Source of the DNA: Epiperipatus broadwayi
Taxonomy: Eukaryota; Onychophora; Udeonychophora; Euonychophora; Peripatidae
DNA length: 64,000 nucleotides
Reading direction: 5' to 3'
Assembly (NCBI GenBank): GCA_028023455.1
Contig: JAQFVV010006724.1
Span: 124,001-188,000, forward strand
In this document: piece after piece, positions 47,341 to 59,326 of the stretch
Numbering within the stretch: the stretch's first letter is position 1
Layout of the letters: each line of letters starts with the position of its first letter
The notes under the pieces: model-generated
What the model was told of the DNA's origin: nothing
The model's input: the letters and a program-made list of their open reading frames with translations, nothing else
Database searches by the model: none
Made by a program: the position numbers and the translations under genes

Positions 47341-47833
47341 ATTAAAACAGGCAAAATTCACTATACACATTGCCACACACAGCAAACTAGAGTAACCAAT
47401 GGATTCTAGAAGGCTTGTGCATAAAATCACTATCTACTATCTACTCATACAATATCACCAGATTAGTTTCTGGCTTGTGGCCTTCATCAGTGAGAAGCCT
47501 TGGATCTGAGAGCACTGCACTCTTAGGATCTAATGCAATGCTCTAGCAGCCATCTTTTAGCTCCACTTAACTACAATAGTTAACTCATAGTTTTGTTGTT
47601 AAGTGGAGATAAAAGGTGGCTGCTAGAAGGTTGCATTAGATCCCAAGATCTAGGTGCAGTGCTCTCAGATCCAAGGCTCCTCACTGATTAAGACTGCAAA
47701 ACAGAAACTAGTCTGGGGATATTGGATGAGTAGGCACTAGATGGAGATTTTATGCACAAGCCTTCTGGTATCCATTGGTTACTCTAGCTTGCTATGTGTG
47801 GCAATACGTATAGTGAGTATTGCCTGTTTTAAA
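47341..47833. repeat. Palindromic element, arms of about 232 bases
   Basis: Left arm 47,341-47,571, loop 47,572-47,597 (containing AGTTAACT), right arm 47,598-47,833. The arms share, inverted, AAAACAGGCAA, GGCTTGTGCATAAAATC, GCCTTGGATCTGAGAGCACT and CTCCACTTAAC. A single right-arm copy occurs at 25,552-25,735. No open frame is shared. The element sits exactly at the broken end of the Gypsy copy. Confidence 0.88.
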
Positions 47834-49557
47834 TTGCCTAATCTATATAAAGGATCTATGAAATAAAAATAAAAACCAGATGATTATGCAAATATGCACC
47901 CCAAATAAAAAAAGAAACATGTAATGTTAGTTTAAAACCATGCATAAATGGCGAATAAATATATTGCAAGTGAATTTGTGATTTGAATGAAACAATTTAT
48001 TCATAAATAATGTTAAAGTGATTGTCCCTAATATATTGTAATAGTAACTCTTATTTTCATTTGAAAAAATAAAGTTTTCCCAATTGTTGGGTGGCAAATG
48101 TAATAGTAAAGTATATGCTACATATGAAAAGAGGAAATTAATGTAATAGTATGCCTTATCTCCATAAAAAATGTAATAGAATTTTTATAACCACTAACCA
48201 ATTAATTAATCAAGCTCACACATGATAATAGTATACCTCACAACCACCAATCAAATAATCAAGCCACACATTACAAGGTGCCAAATATAATAGAACTTCC
48301 AATATCCTTAATTGGTAGTGATAAATGCAATAGAATGCAGTATGCAAATGAAGAAAGATAAAATTGTCCCAGTCATTGACAACAAATGTAATATAATACT
48401 ATTTATATATTATGAGAAATGAAATCATAATAGAAACTATATTCATATAAAAGAAAATGAAAGGTAATAGAATGCCCCAGTCTAACTATGTGTGAAGTTA
48501 ACCTGGATACTACAGAGCACAAACAAAGACCTATCAAATAATTTATTTTCAGGATTAACTTGATCATTTATTAGAATATACATGGGAAAAAAAGGGAATT
48601 TTGTTGAATCGAATATATATTTACAAACAAGATTATATATGATTTAATATTTCTATTAATATTTGCTTAAATAAATAATTAGCTAAAACACAATAATTCC
48701 AATTAGTTGATGGTGAATTTACCAAATTATCTAATAATTGCTTCACTAAAAGGAGAAAATAAAATATTAATAAATCTTAAATGAAAATTTCAAATTCGTT
48801 GTTTGATTAAAAAAAAAAACAATTGATATAAGTTTTATTCCAAGATTGTGATTTGATATTTTGAAATAGCATAAATAAATATAATGTGGAAAACACAAAA
48901 ATTGATTTACTTTTAAAATGTTCAATTTTTTTATAAATATAAATCAAATAAAAGATTTATTGATAATAAATATAAATTGAAATTTATATCTTACCATAGA
49001 AATTGTATAAAACTATAGAAACATAAATCAATCAATCAATAAATTAATTAATTAGAAGTAGCTTGTTAAATAAATAATTTAGGTTATCGATGTATTTCTT
49101 TAAAGCTGCATTGACATACAAGATGATACAAAAGACAGTATAAAAAGCTCCTTCCCCCTATACTATAAGGATTTTTTTACAATACTTATTTTGAAGTATG
49201 TCTTTTATTATGAACATCAACTACTTGGGCTTTTTATTGATATAAGCCTTATATCCTAGCCTGGAAAGTTCAACATTTATTTCATGACTTTATCAACTCA
49301 AGGCTTTATTCAATGCCTAGAAGAAAATATATATAAATATCATATCATATGAGCCTATATGTAGAGGCAAAATATATATAAAAGACAACTTCTAAATAAT
49401 AGACATGTGGGGATATTAATTTATGAATCTAATATTCAATACTATGATTTGATCAATACTTTTCAAAATACATCTAACAATACAATTAGAATAATTGAAG
49501 AGTTAAGACAATTGTTAAATAATGATAGAATTTGTAAATATATATATATATATGTCC
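47834..49557. other. AT-rich DNA with a recurrent GTAATAGAA-like motif, no gene
   Basis: Between about 48,040 and 48,480 the motif AATGTAATAGaAt recurs at irregular 30-60 base steps (48,099, 48,141, 48,169, 48,325 and weaker ones between). This looks like a decayed satellite. 48,500-49,400 shows nothing. An open 99-residue frame at 49,407-49,706 crosses into the inverted-repeat element and is probably chance. Confidence 0.45.
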
Positions 49558-49974
49558 AAAAGATGGCGCTATACCAAAACCGCCGAACAAGTGTAAGATT
49601 TGTTTTACATAAACGAAAAAAGAGTCAGAAATTAACTACCTCTTTCATTTGCTCACCCCCAGATCAGCTGATTTCAAGCTGGTTTGCTATCCTCAGTGGG
49701 GGATAGAGTATAGAAACTAGATCTAAAACACTGACTCTCAAGTGTTTATGCAAAACGTTTCTATCAGATTGCAAGCGTGAATTTTTCAGACCGGTAAAGT
49801 CTTCAAACCCAGCCTAGCAAGCTAGATATTTATATATATCTGATCTCATATCAAAATCACCATATAATCTTGTGGCTATACCAAACCGCCGAAAAGTGTA
49901 GATTTGTTTGACTCTTTTTTCGTTTATTAAAACAAATCTTACACTTGTTCGGCGGTTTTGGTAGCGCCATCTTT
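49558..49974. mobile_element. Small terminal-inverted-repeat element (MITE-like), about 417 bp
   Basis: Left terminus AAAGATGGCGCTATACCAAA and its inverted partner TTTTGGTAGCGCCATCTTT at the right end, with arms of about 75 bases (CCGCCGAACAAGTGTAAGA and AAACGAAAAAAGAGTC inside). A diverged direct copy of the left arm lies at 49,873-49,926 and pairs with the right arm into a tight hairpin. The interior has no coding frame of its own. GC content of the termini stands out from the surroundings. No clear target duplication was seen. Confidence 0.75.
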
Positions 49975-51090
49975 CCAGTGATAGCAGGTACGTGTAACTT
50001 GTTGTTTTTCCATAATATATAACTCCTAGGCATATAAGTGTACTTTATTTATTGTCCAGTTTAATTTACACATGACATTCATCATTTAACAATTGTATAT
50101 ATATATGTAAAACATGTATCAAATATAACCATTTAATGATAAATATATATATATTATAATTGTTATTTTAACTTGGCATTTCCTAATCGATTTGCGCAAT
50201 TTCACATATAAAATTTCTGACAAAACAAATATACATATATATATATTATAAATTGACTTTCATTATTTATTAAGTCAACTTATTCAAAAAGAAAATTTTA
50301 AACTAGTCTTGGACATCACATATGTATATACTCTTGTGAAGATAAATTTTAAATTTTATAAAAAATAATAATAATACTAGTATGTTTAAGTTATAATGAT
50401 TAATCATTTTCACATTACAACACTTGCAACTTTTACTTTTAATAACTGAAACACAGGCTTATTATATTCCTGTGTCTGTATATGTAATATATAGACAGAA
50501 ATAAGTTTTATGATTCAGAAAACAACAACAAAAAAAAATCAACAAGTGAATGAATATATTGAATAATTTTAATTACCGCCATAACCGCTCTTCTAATATT
50601 TTCAGTCTCTTGGTTATTTAAAAAATATTTGATCTCAGCTCTATTCCATAGTATATGAAATAACTTTAAATATGTATACATATTAATAACATGTGAATTT
50701 ATAGATCTTGTGATGAAATTATTTATTCCTGTGTATTCAGACTGACAAATTAACTGAAGAAATAAATTGATTTAATATTCAGGTTAGAATTATTAGCAGA
50801 AACCTATAAGTTAAAAACATAGCTATTTTTTTCTTTTTGTCAGATATCAAATGCTTGCCCAGTGACTACCATGTTTTCATAAGTTGTAATATAGGAATAG
50901 AATAAGCAAGTAAGGCACCATGAGAAATAATTGAATTCTAACCTGCCATTATGTTGATGACTTTCAGTTCAATAACTTATATAATTATGCCAGTAGAAGA
51001 AAAAAAAATGTAAATAACAAAGTACAACTTTTACTTATCCCTTTCAAAGTTGTAATTATAAATTTATTTAAATGCACATTGATTACGTAA
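49975..51090. other. AT-rich DNA, no gene seen
   Basis: Short AT runs (50,098-50,108, 50,230-50,248). Nothing else recognised. Confidence 0.45.
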
Positions 51091-51286
51091 ATAATATTCA
51101 TTAAGGCTGTAGCCTCAAGCACATGCGTATAAAATGCGATAGTAGGGACCTCTACAGGTCTTAAAACCACAAGCTTACTCATTGGAAGAAAAATGGGAGT
51201 AAGCTTGTGGTTTTAAGACCTGTAGAGGTCTCTACTATCGCATTTTATATGCATGTGCTTGAGGCTACAGCCTTAATGAATATTAT
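51091..51286. repeat. Near-perfect palindrome, 90-base arms, 16-base loop
   Basis: Arms 51,091-51,180 and 51,197-51,286 are inverted copies with only two differences, both transitions. Each arm is open in the outward direction for the same peptide: KLVVLRPVEVPTIAFYTHVL on the minus strand (left) and KLVVLRPVEVSTIAFYMHVL on the plus strand (right), then EATALMNII. Both differences change an amino acid (P/S, T/M). I do not recognise the peptide; a retroelement fragment in head-to-head arrangement, as at 1-503, is the likeliest explanation. Confidence 0.92.
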
Positions 51287-53673
51287 CCCTTTCAATGTTT
51301 TTTTAATGGCATTTTTTAAATATTATTTCCATAGTGATCTCTTTCTATTGTTTTAAATCATTTTCATTTTTCAAGCACTGACCTAAAATATTTAACAGTG
51401 CAATTGTTTTTCAAAATATTTTTTTAATCACCAAAACAAAAATAATATCAATAATAAAAAATATTACATTGGAAAATTTATTTTTGTAATCTACAAAATA
51501 AATAAATAAACAACCAAAATAGCAACATCCCATTTCAAATAATTTCCAAAAATAAAAATACAATCTAATTATCACTAGCAATTTAATAGCTACTGTTGAA
51601 AATTATTTATGAACATATACACTCACAAATTTATATATATCCATTGCTATCAAAATCACACCATCACAAAACAAAGCACACATACCAACAATAAATAAAC
51701 AAAAATGAACCAAAGAAGAATAATAACAAATAACAACAATAACAACCTGTATACAAATCCTTATGTAAAAACCAAATCAAAGAGATTTTTTTAAAACTAA
51801 ATGGAACTTTAATGGAAAGGGTAGATCTTTCCATCCCTTACAATATATTGTGGCCAAGTGATTTTATGCTCATTCCCATTGCTTATCTTAGCTTAACCAT
51901 TTTACATAATTACTTGATTTAAAAAAATAGTCATGTTTTTATAAGTGTCATAAGCATAACAGCATATATTGCTTTTGATAATTTTATTTATTAAGAAAAC
52001 AATAGGATTATAGCAATATGGGTATCAGAAAACAATATTTTAATTCTGTAGTAAGTTAGTTATAAGACAGAGGAGAGTAGAGAATATAAAGTTAAGTTAA
52101 AGTTAACTTTTTCAATTTTTAAAATAATAGTATAAATGTTACAGTGTTAATTTATTATAGGTCAGTTTTAATGTCTGTAAAAGTTATTTCAATATTTAAT
52201 ATCTTTAAATATTTTATTTGGTAGTGGTAATAAATTATAACTAGATATTTAAAAAGTAGTTGATAGATTAACTCAAATTTAGAATGTCCTTTCCTTGTCA
52301 AATGTGGAAGTGTATGTGTGTGAATGCAGAAAATTATGTTTTATAATTAATTAAATGGTTTTATTTCGAGTTATTTGGGCTCATGTTGAAAAAAAAAATG
52401 AGGAAATATAAATGAATAAATATTAGTTAAGGTAATTTAATGAATAGAGTATTGATTTAAATATTGAAAGGTAATTCAGTCAATAAATGTTGTGATTATT
52501 TTTTTATATATCTTTTTATATATATAAGAAAACTTTGTTAATTTTTTTTTAGTTTGAGTTCATTCAATCACATGTAATTTTCAAAATATCTAGACTAAAA
52601 TGATGTCATTGATTAATCAACATATTTTTTTTCTTCTCTTGGCACAAGATAAAATTTCAAAGTAGTTTTTAATACAATTGTATTATTTTTCCTAAAATTA
52701 TTTAATTTAAATTTAAATATTAACAAATCAATACTGAATTTTGGTTAACCCTTTAGGTAACTCACTTTTTGATAATTGAATTACAATTAAGCTTTCTTAA
52801 TTATTATAAAAATGCTTTGGGGAAATTTTATTATTACTGACTATTTTAATAAAATTAACTACATAATACATTTTAACATTAAGCAGTTATTATATTTATT
52901 TATAAATTTTATAACCAAAATTATGCAGAACATTTGTCCAGTATTTTGCTTAGTTATTTCATAAATAGGATAAATTTTGAAAGAAGAAAATTAAAATGCA
53001 TAAGACTATAAGCTGTATATTTTAAAGTTTAAAATGCATTATATCAATTTATCTATTTCTTAACCAAAATTACTCATTATATTAATTTGCCTGCCTCTTC
53101 ACTAAGATTGTTGATTATTTATGGAACTGTTTAAAGAATATTTTTAAGAAGAAAATGCTTTTATTGTTTAATTGCTTTTAAAAGTTCTTCACATATAAAA
53201 ATGAATAACATGCTTGAATGATTATAATAGTCTAAAATGTTGCTATGCTGGAGCCCTTCAATTAATAATTTTGAGAAAATATAGCTCGCTAGTTAAAGAA
53301 AATTTGAAAATATTAATTTATAAACCTGTGCCATAAAGTTAGTAGAAATTATTCTAAAACTGTTTTTATATGCTGAATTGTTTTCTACTAACAAATTGCT
53401 TTGTGAATTTTGGTATGAAAAATATTAAAGAACAACCTGAAAACATCTCAGAATTGTATGCAAATAAATTATAAATTGCCTAAAATATGTTCTTTAATGA
53501 AAAAAAGCAACAAAAAAAAATGAAGCTACAGTATTAATTAAATAATCCCACAGGATTCCAGAATTATCTATCTGCTAAAATACATATTATATAACAATGA
53601 CATTGTCATTTGCCTATCATGACTCATTATTGTTTTATTTTCATTTATTTTACTGCTTATATTTAGACCTGCT

Positions 53674-53676
<3 letters not shown>
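51287..53676. other. AT-rich DNA, no gene seen
   Basis: 2.4 kb without recognisable coding, RNA or repeats. Confidence 0.45.
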
Positions 53677-53706
<30 letters not shown>

Positions 53707-53731
53707 AAAAATATATATATATATATATATA
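53677..53731. repeat. Interrupted (AT)n microsatellite
   Basis: Two AT runs split by AAAATAAAAAA. Confidence 0.95.
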
Positions 53732-55289
53732 ATTATATAAACATCAGACTGTCACCTCTGTTTCACCTCTGCTATAGTAGTACTTTTATTTACGTACACA
53801 TTTACCCAAATCCTTGTAAATTAGATTAATTTTAAAATTAATAATCATAGTCTATGTATGTGCGGATATATTATAGCATACGATATAGAAAGCATATGTA
53901 TATGTGTAATAAATCAACGTATATGTGCACATATATATTACTGTTTGCTGAATAAATGTAAATCTTGATGTATATGTAACCAAGACCTGTATATATATGC
54001 AGAGAAGAAATAGTGTCATAGGCATAAACATTATAAGTTTTCTTTATTTAAATAATTTTATAAATGTAATATTTGAAATTATAATATTTCTGCATATGGA
54101 GTTAAATTATGTTTAAACATGTTACATATATATAATAAGGGCTTGCTAGATTTCACATTTGTTTTTTGTAAAGAAATAATTTAATAAAATTGATTTATCT
54201 CACTATATTTTGACCTACTTATAAAGTTAAAAATAAAAACAGATTTTAAAATAAGGTGGGAAAAATTAACTTGACCAAAGCCTGTAAAAAAAATCAATAA
54301 TGCAGCGGGAGGCACTGGGTTTGTCAAGAGTATAGCAAACTAATTAGCAAAACATCTGAAATTAAAAACTAATTAAGAACTAAAAAATGTGTGGTTTTAG
54401 CTTGCACATTATTACATGTGGTTAATGAAGAAAAACACATGTGGCTAAAGTAAAAAAGAGGGGGGAAAGGTCAGTATAAAGGCTTATTGCAGTCATTTTG
54501 TGATTATTAAGTTTAAGATTAAGCTTCCTATAATCAGATTGCTAAAGTTAATAATGAAGATGATGGGCTAGGAAGGCAAAAAGACTGGCTTTCCAAGCTC
54601 CAGAAGGTGGGCTACAAGATGCGGGAACAGGATGACCAACAGCTCGATACCAGCAACAGAATGCTCAAGATCAACATTGAATAACCATGACTGAGAAAAG
54701 ATGCCTGAGAAAAGAACTTAAAGCGGTAATAGTTCTGCAAATTTAAAATGAACATTTAAACTAAATCTCATAACTTATCAAAGCTAGCTAAAATTATTAT
54801 AAATGGCCAATATAATTTAAACTAATGTACTTTAAACTTTTCAAATATTAATTCTTAAACTAAAATGTAAATTTTATATTAGTATTTGATATCATAAAAC
54901 TTGCCTGATTTAACCTGATTTAATCTGATTTAAGCCAAGTTAAACTAATTTATCCTGATTTGAATTGATATTTAATCTATCTTAATTTAGTTTCTTTTCA
55001 CTAAGTAAAATCAAGCCAAATCTTAGATTTCACTTTTGTGAAATCTTATTTATAATTTTATGTGCTTTCTTTTAGTTAAGTCTATACAATATTATTTTCA
55101 ATTATTTGTTTATATATTTGTGCTATGTTTATCCAGAATGGAGTACTTGTATTTAAGTTAACTGGTGAGAAATGATTAGGTGTTCTGACATGTAGATAAT
55201 TTTGCATTTATTAGCGCACAAACAAATCTCTCTTCTGAAACTAGTACAATAAAGCTTAGCTTAATATTGTGCTTCATGTTTCTACCTAC
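53732..55289. other. AT-rich DNA with a GC-balanced patch, no gene
   Basis: A patch at about 54,570-54,720 (GGCTTTCCAAGCTCCAGAAG) could be the core of an old element but is not open for long. Short repeated words TGATTTAA occur at 54,905-54,970. No family assigned. Confidence 0.4.
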
Positions 55290-55477
55290 TAACCCGTGTT
55301 TAAATCCCTATTTCCCATCCTGCTCCTTTTGTCATGTATATATATTTCATGTATATATTTGAGATGCGCGCCTAAATTATAAAGTTTAATGTTTCAATAA
55401 CATGTTTTAAAATTATTATTAATTCTTTTTTATTAATTATTAGTTCTTTTTGTATTAGAAGTATTATAGATGCGGCT

Positions 55478-55519
<42 letters not shown>

Positions 55520-55890
55520 CAAAACTTACTAACAAAATATTGATATTTTTAAATATTTATTATATGTCATTTTTAGCTTTTTCTTTTTAAATTGCTTGTT
55601 TTTCTACTAAACTGTATATTTTTTTATAAAATCCAATATGGAAGATGTGACTGTTGTTAATTGTCCAAAAATAATTAAGGGTTGGAAGCACTATTGTTTT
55701 AATCTGGGGTAGGTATTTTTAATTAAAGTTTTACTTAAAAAAGGATTAAGATTAGAGATACTTTTGTTAAAAAAACATGTTGTCAAATCTATTTCTAATC
55801 TGGAAATAGATTTGAATTTATTTTTGGACATTATCTTACAATTGCATCTTCAAAAACAACTGATAAAAGAAAGGGTATAAAATGACTGAA
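55290..55890 (+). repeat. Dispersed repeat, relative of 43,470-44,000 (inverted)
   Basis: Contains TATAGATGCGGCTCA, a 34-base AT run (55,483-55,516), and a hairpin of CAAATCTATTTC with GGAAATAGATTTG at 55,786-55,816. The matching copy is described at 43.5-44.0 kb. It lies 2.7 kb upstream of the better Gypsy gag start. Confidence 0.6.
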
Positions 55891-57023
55891 TTTTGAATAA
55901 AAGAGAGATTAGCTACTATTGAAAGATAGGATTGTAAACATACTACACGTCACTTGAAATCTAAAATGATGTAGTCATAAATCCACCCTCTTGCTGACCC
56001 TAGTGGGTCATTCTCCCTACTAATGTATCATCTAACTGCTGCCCTGAAAGAAAGTAAAGATCCAATGAAGAACTTTTTAAAAATGCTAATAGAGAAGCTT
56101 GCTTTCACCAAGAAGAATTCATTTGGATCCTCAATTTGCCATGCATGAGCTGTACTTTGAAAATAGACTTATTAAATTTGTGCAAGGTAACTTTTATGTT
56201 ACTATTTGAAAATAAATCTAGCTTCACTAATGTCAAATCCTGCTATCAAGATTTCTAACGTATTGTTCAATTTTCTATCTTTTAAATTAATATGTAAATG
56301 TGATTTGCTCTTAAATGATTTTTGCTCTTAAATGATTTTATAAATCTAGTTTTCTCTCATATGCTCTAACTTTCTTTTAACTTTGGTGCAGTCATTTATT
56401 TATGTGTATTTATTACTTGATTTTATATATATGCTTTTATTATTATTATTATTATTATTATTTTGCCAATCTCAAACAAACTGGTGAGCTTAATTTATAA
56501 AAATCTTTTCTATCTTTTAAGTAAACTTTCATGAATCAAGTTTATTAAAATTCCCTTAAAATATAATGTATTGTTAATTAATCCGTTCGCCAGATTGTTT
56601 TATGAATCAACATTTTAGGTTCGTTTTTAATATAAAAATTGATTTGTTTAACTCTGAAAATCCAGAACTCAAGCTAATTAATGCTCTGAAACATTTATTT
56701 TATAATTATTTATTAAATTTTGAAAGGGTGACTTATAATTTGTTTCCTATATAACTGCTAATCTTACTTCATTTTTCATACTCTTAAAATATCAAATCTT
56801 GTATTTAAATATTTCAGTTATTATAAAAATCACGAAGGTGGAATTGAATTGTTTTAAATAGTAGGAAAGGGAAGGGGGTGAATCTTAAGGTCTCTTTTAC
56901 TTAATCAAATCTTAACGTATATTTTATTAATTTGAAATCTAAATCTTAATGTTTCTTTTGCTATATAAAATCTTCAAGTATATTTTAAGTAAATGAAACC
57001 TAAATATTCTCTCTCTCTCTCTC

Positions 57024-57069
<46 letters not shown>

Positions 57070-57812
57070 TGCATGGTGTATTATAGTATTCAAACAAGGG
57101 GCATTTATTTTAAAGCAGTAAAATTTATTCAATGTTGTTAGAGACATATATCATTACTGCGTTTCTGACATTTGACCGATCTTCATGTTTTATATATATG
57201 TGCTTCTTAATCTGGGGGTTACAACAAGATCGAACCCATAGATACAGTTTTATATACTCAGACTAATGTAGTTAAAGCTTTGTTTAGTTAACCTGAGTTT
57301 GAATGCATAGTGATATGGAATAATTTGTTATGTATATGCTCTTAAGTTTAGCAAAATGTTTTCTCTTAATGTTAGATTTATACCAAACTCAAACTATGTA
57401 AAATAATCATAAAGTGATGTCAAAGTGATGTAAAGTTTATTTCATGTGAGAGTCAAAAACCAAAACCAAAGACTGTTTTACAACCATAAAATGTTGTGTA
57501 AAAAGTTTTCTTTTAAATGCAAATATTATAACTATAAATGTAAAAGTTTTGCTAGCTGTGGTACCTGGTTTTTCAACCATATATATATTTTGTAAAAGTT
57601 TTTTTTTTGAAACTCATGTATTCCAACCATATGTAGAATTTTTTTTTGTATCTGATTTTACATGCAGACATGCATTTGTTTTGTGTTTTCATGTGTTTTA
57701 AAAAAATGTTAAAGCCCATGTACTACATCCATAAGCCTTATGTGTAAAAGGTTGTAATAAGATGTATTTAATGTTTATTCATATGGGCACACTGTGTTAA
57801 CAATTGATAAAA

Positions 57813-57854
<42 letters not shown>

Positions 57855-58600
57855 ATATATATACCTGTTTTTCTATTATTATTATATATTAGAGCTAGCT
57901 GTAAGTGTTATATTATTGCTGACCTTGATAACTGGCACCCTGGTATAGGGAATAGAGTACCTATTACCATTATAAATTTGTTATCAATTTCAAAAAAAGA
58001 TAAATAAATAAATAAAGAATTGTGGTAATTCTTGGCAACAATTTTCATATTTATATGTATATGAACTCTCCAAATCTCATATATATTTTCATATTTATAT
58101 GTATATGAGATTTGGAGAGTGAAGAATTTTATAACTGGTGTAATATGTAATAAAATTGTAAGCAATGTAATATTCATAACAACAAGATGGTGTATTGAAT
58201 TTTTAAAAAAAATGATTTTTTTAGTCCATTTCAGAGGCAAAGAGTGACCAAGGGTGAACAGCTAGAATCAAGAAATAAATCAATCATTCTCATGAAAAAA
58301 AAAGTTGTTTTTTGTTGAAGTTTGAAACAATTATTTAAATATCCGGCTTGAATCAGACAGAAACATAGTAGTGCAAGACAGAAAGGACACAGTCCCTAAA
58401 ACATGATGAGAAGAGTGGACAGAGTAAGGGAAGCAAATGCTCGAATTAGTGATTATATAAATTCCAAGATAAAAATACATTTACATTCTAGTCATTCAAG
58501 ATTGTATTAAAGTTTCAGTGAGCCATAGTTCTAGTAAAACAACTTTGAATTCTAAGATCAACTTTATTACCATTATTGTGTCAAACTTTTCAAAATCCAA
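55891..58600. other. AT-rich DNA with microsatellites, no gene
   Basis: ATT repeats at 56,438-56,463, CT then TA repeats at 57,007-57,063, and a TA run at 57,814-57,850. The 5' LTR and primer site of the Gypsy element should lie near the right end, but I could not identify them. Confidence 0.5.
58041..58121. repeat. Hairpin with nested direct repeat
   Basis: ACTCTCCAAATCTCATATA (58,063-58,081) pairs with TATATGAGATTTGGAGAGT (58,103-58,121). TTTTCATATTTATATGTATA also occurs twice directly, at 58,041 and 58,087. The structure is nearly perfect and could form a cruciform. Confidence 0.85.
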
Positions 58601-59326
58601 ATGGATAACAGCCTAGAAGAAAAAGAAAGTGAAGATGTTGATGCCAGTATCCCAGTGAAAGAAGAAAACATGGAGGAACAAATTTCAGAAGATAAAAATG
58701 TGATTGCAATGCTCCAGAGTATGATGAGGATGATCCAAATTAACAAGGAGTCAGGCCGAATGATGGCAGAGAGAACTCTACAAGAAATGAAAGAACTATC
58801 CCAAAAGACAGAAATAAATATGAAAGAAAGAGAAATGCAAGCTGCAAAAGATATCAAAGAGCTGCGAGAGGGGTGTGAACAGACCAAAACAAGTGTGGAA
58901 AAGTGTGAAACTGCAATTAACAAATTACTAGAGGAACATGTCAGAATCAAAACAGATTTGCGAAAAATCCATGAGGGAATGGAATGGCAAGCCCGACACC
59001 AATGGAAACTCAAAAACCTAGAAAGTGAAAGAAAGATGTCTGGCCCAGATTTGGGAAAACTCAATCCATTCCATGACCTAAAAAAGGATCCAGAGCAAAC
59101 ACCACCACACTACCTCAAGGATCAAAATGGGAAAACCCCAACTGGCTCCACAAAGATTGAGGTCCCGATAGATGCATGGATAAATAATGATCACCCAACT
59201 AGCACACCGATATATCCCCGGCAGGAATTGATCCTGGAATTCAGCCAAATCTGGCCAAATTCATCCAGGTCAAGGTATTCCAAGGAGATCCAGGAGAAAA
59301 TCCTCAGGCCCACCTTGATAGTTTAA
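58601..59326 (+). pseudogene. Gypsy gag, N-terminal coiled-coil part
   Basis: 241 open residues from ATG 58,601. The first ~165 are highly charged (EEKESEDVDASIPVKEEN, then RTLQEMKELSQKTEIN and ATAINKLLEEH-like heptads), predicting a long coiled coil. A proline-rich linker (TPTGSTKIEVPIDAWIN) follows. In retrotransposons gag forms the particle around RNA, and an N-terminal coiled coil is common though not universal. After about residue 215 the frame is wrong: the continuation AHLDSLKELFYFYLASERDQ lies in another frame from about 59,266. The start choice is the first ATG with strong charged coding downstream. Confidence 0.8.

Noticed and set aside
49407-49706. 99-residue plus-strand frame
   Set aside because: It crosses an AT microsatellite and the boundary of the inverted-repeat element, so it cannot be one ancestral gene. 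The first third is unexplained but has no recognised motif.
58573-59064. 163-residue minus-strand frame
   Set aside because: Antisense shadow of the Gypsy gag coiled coil.
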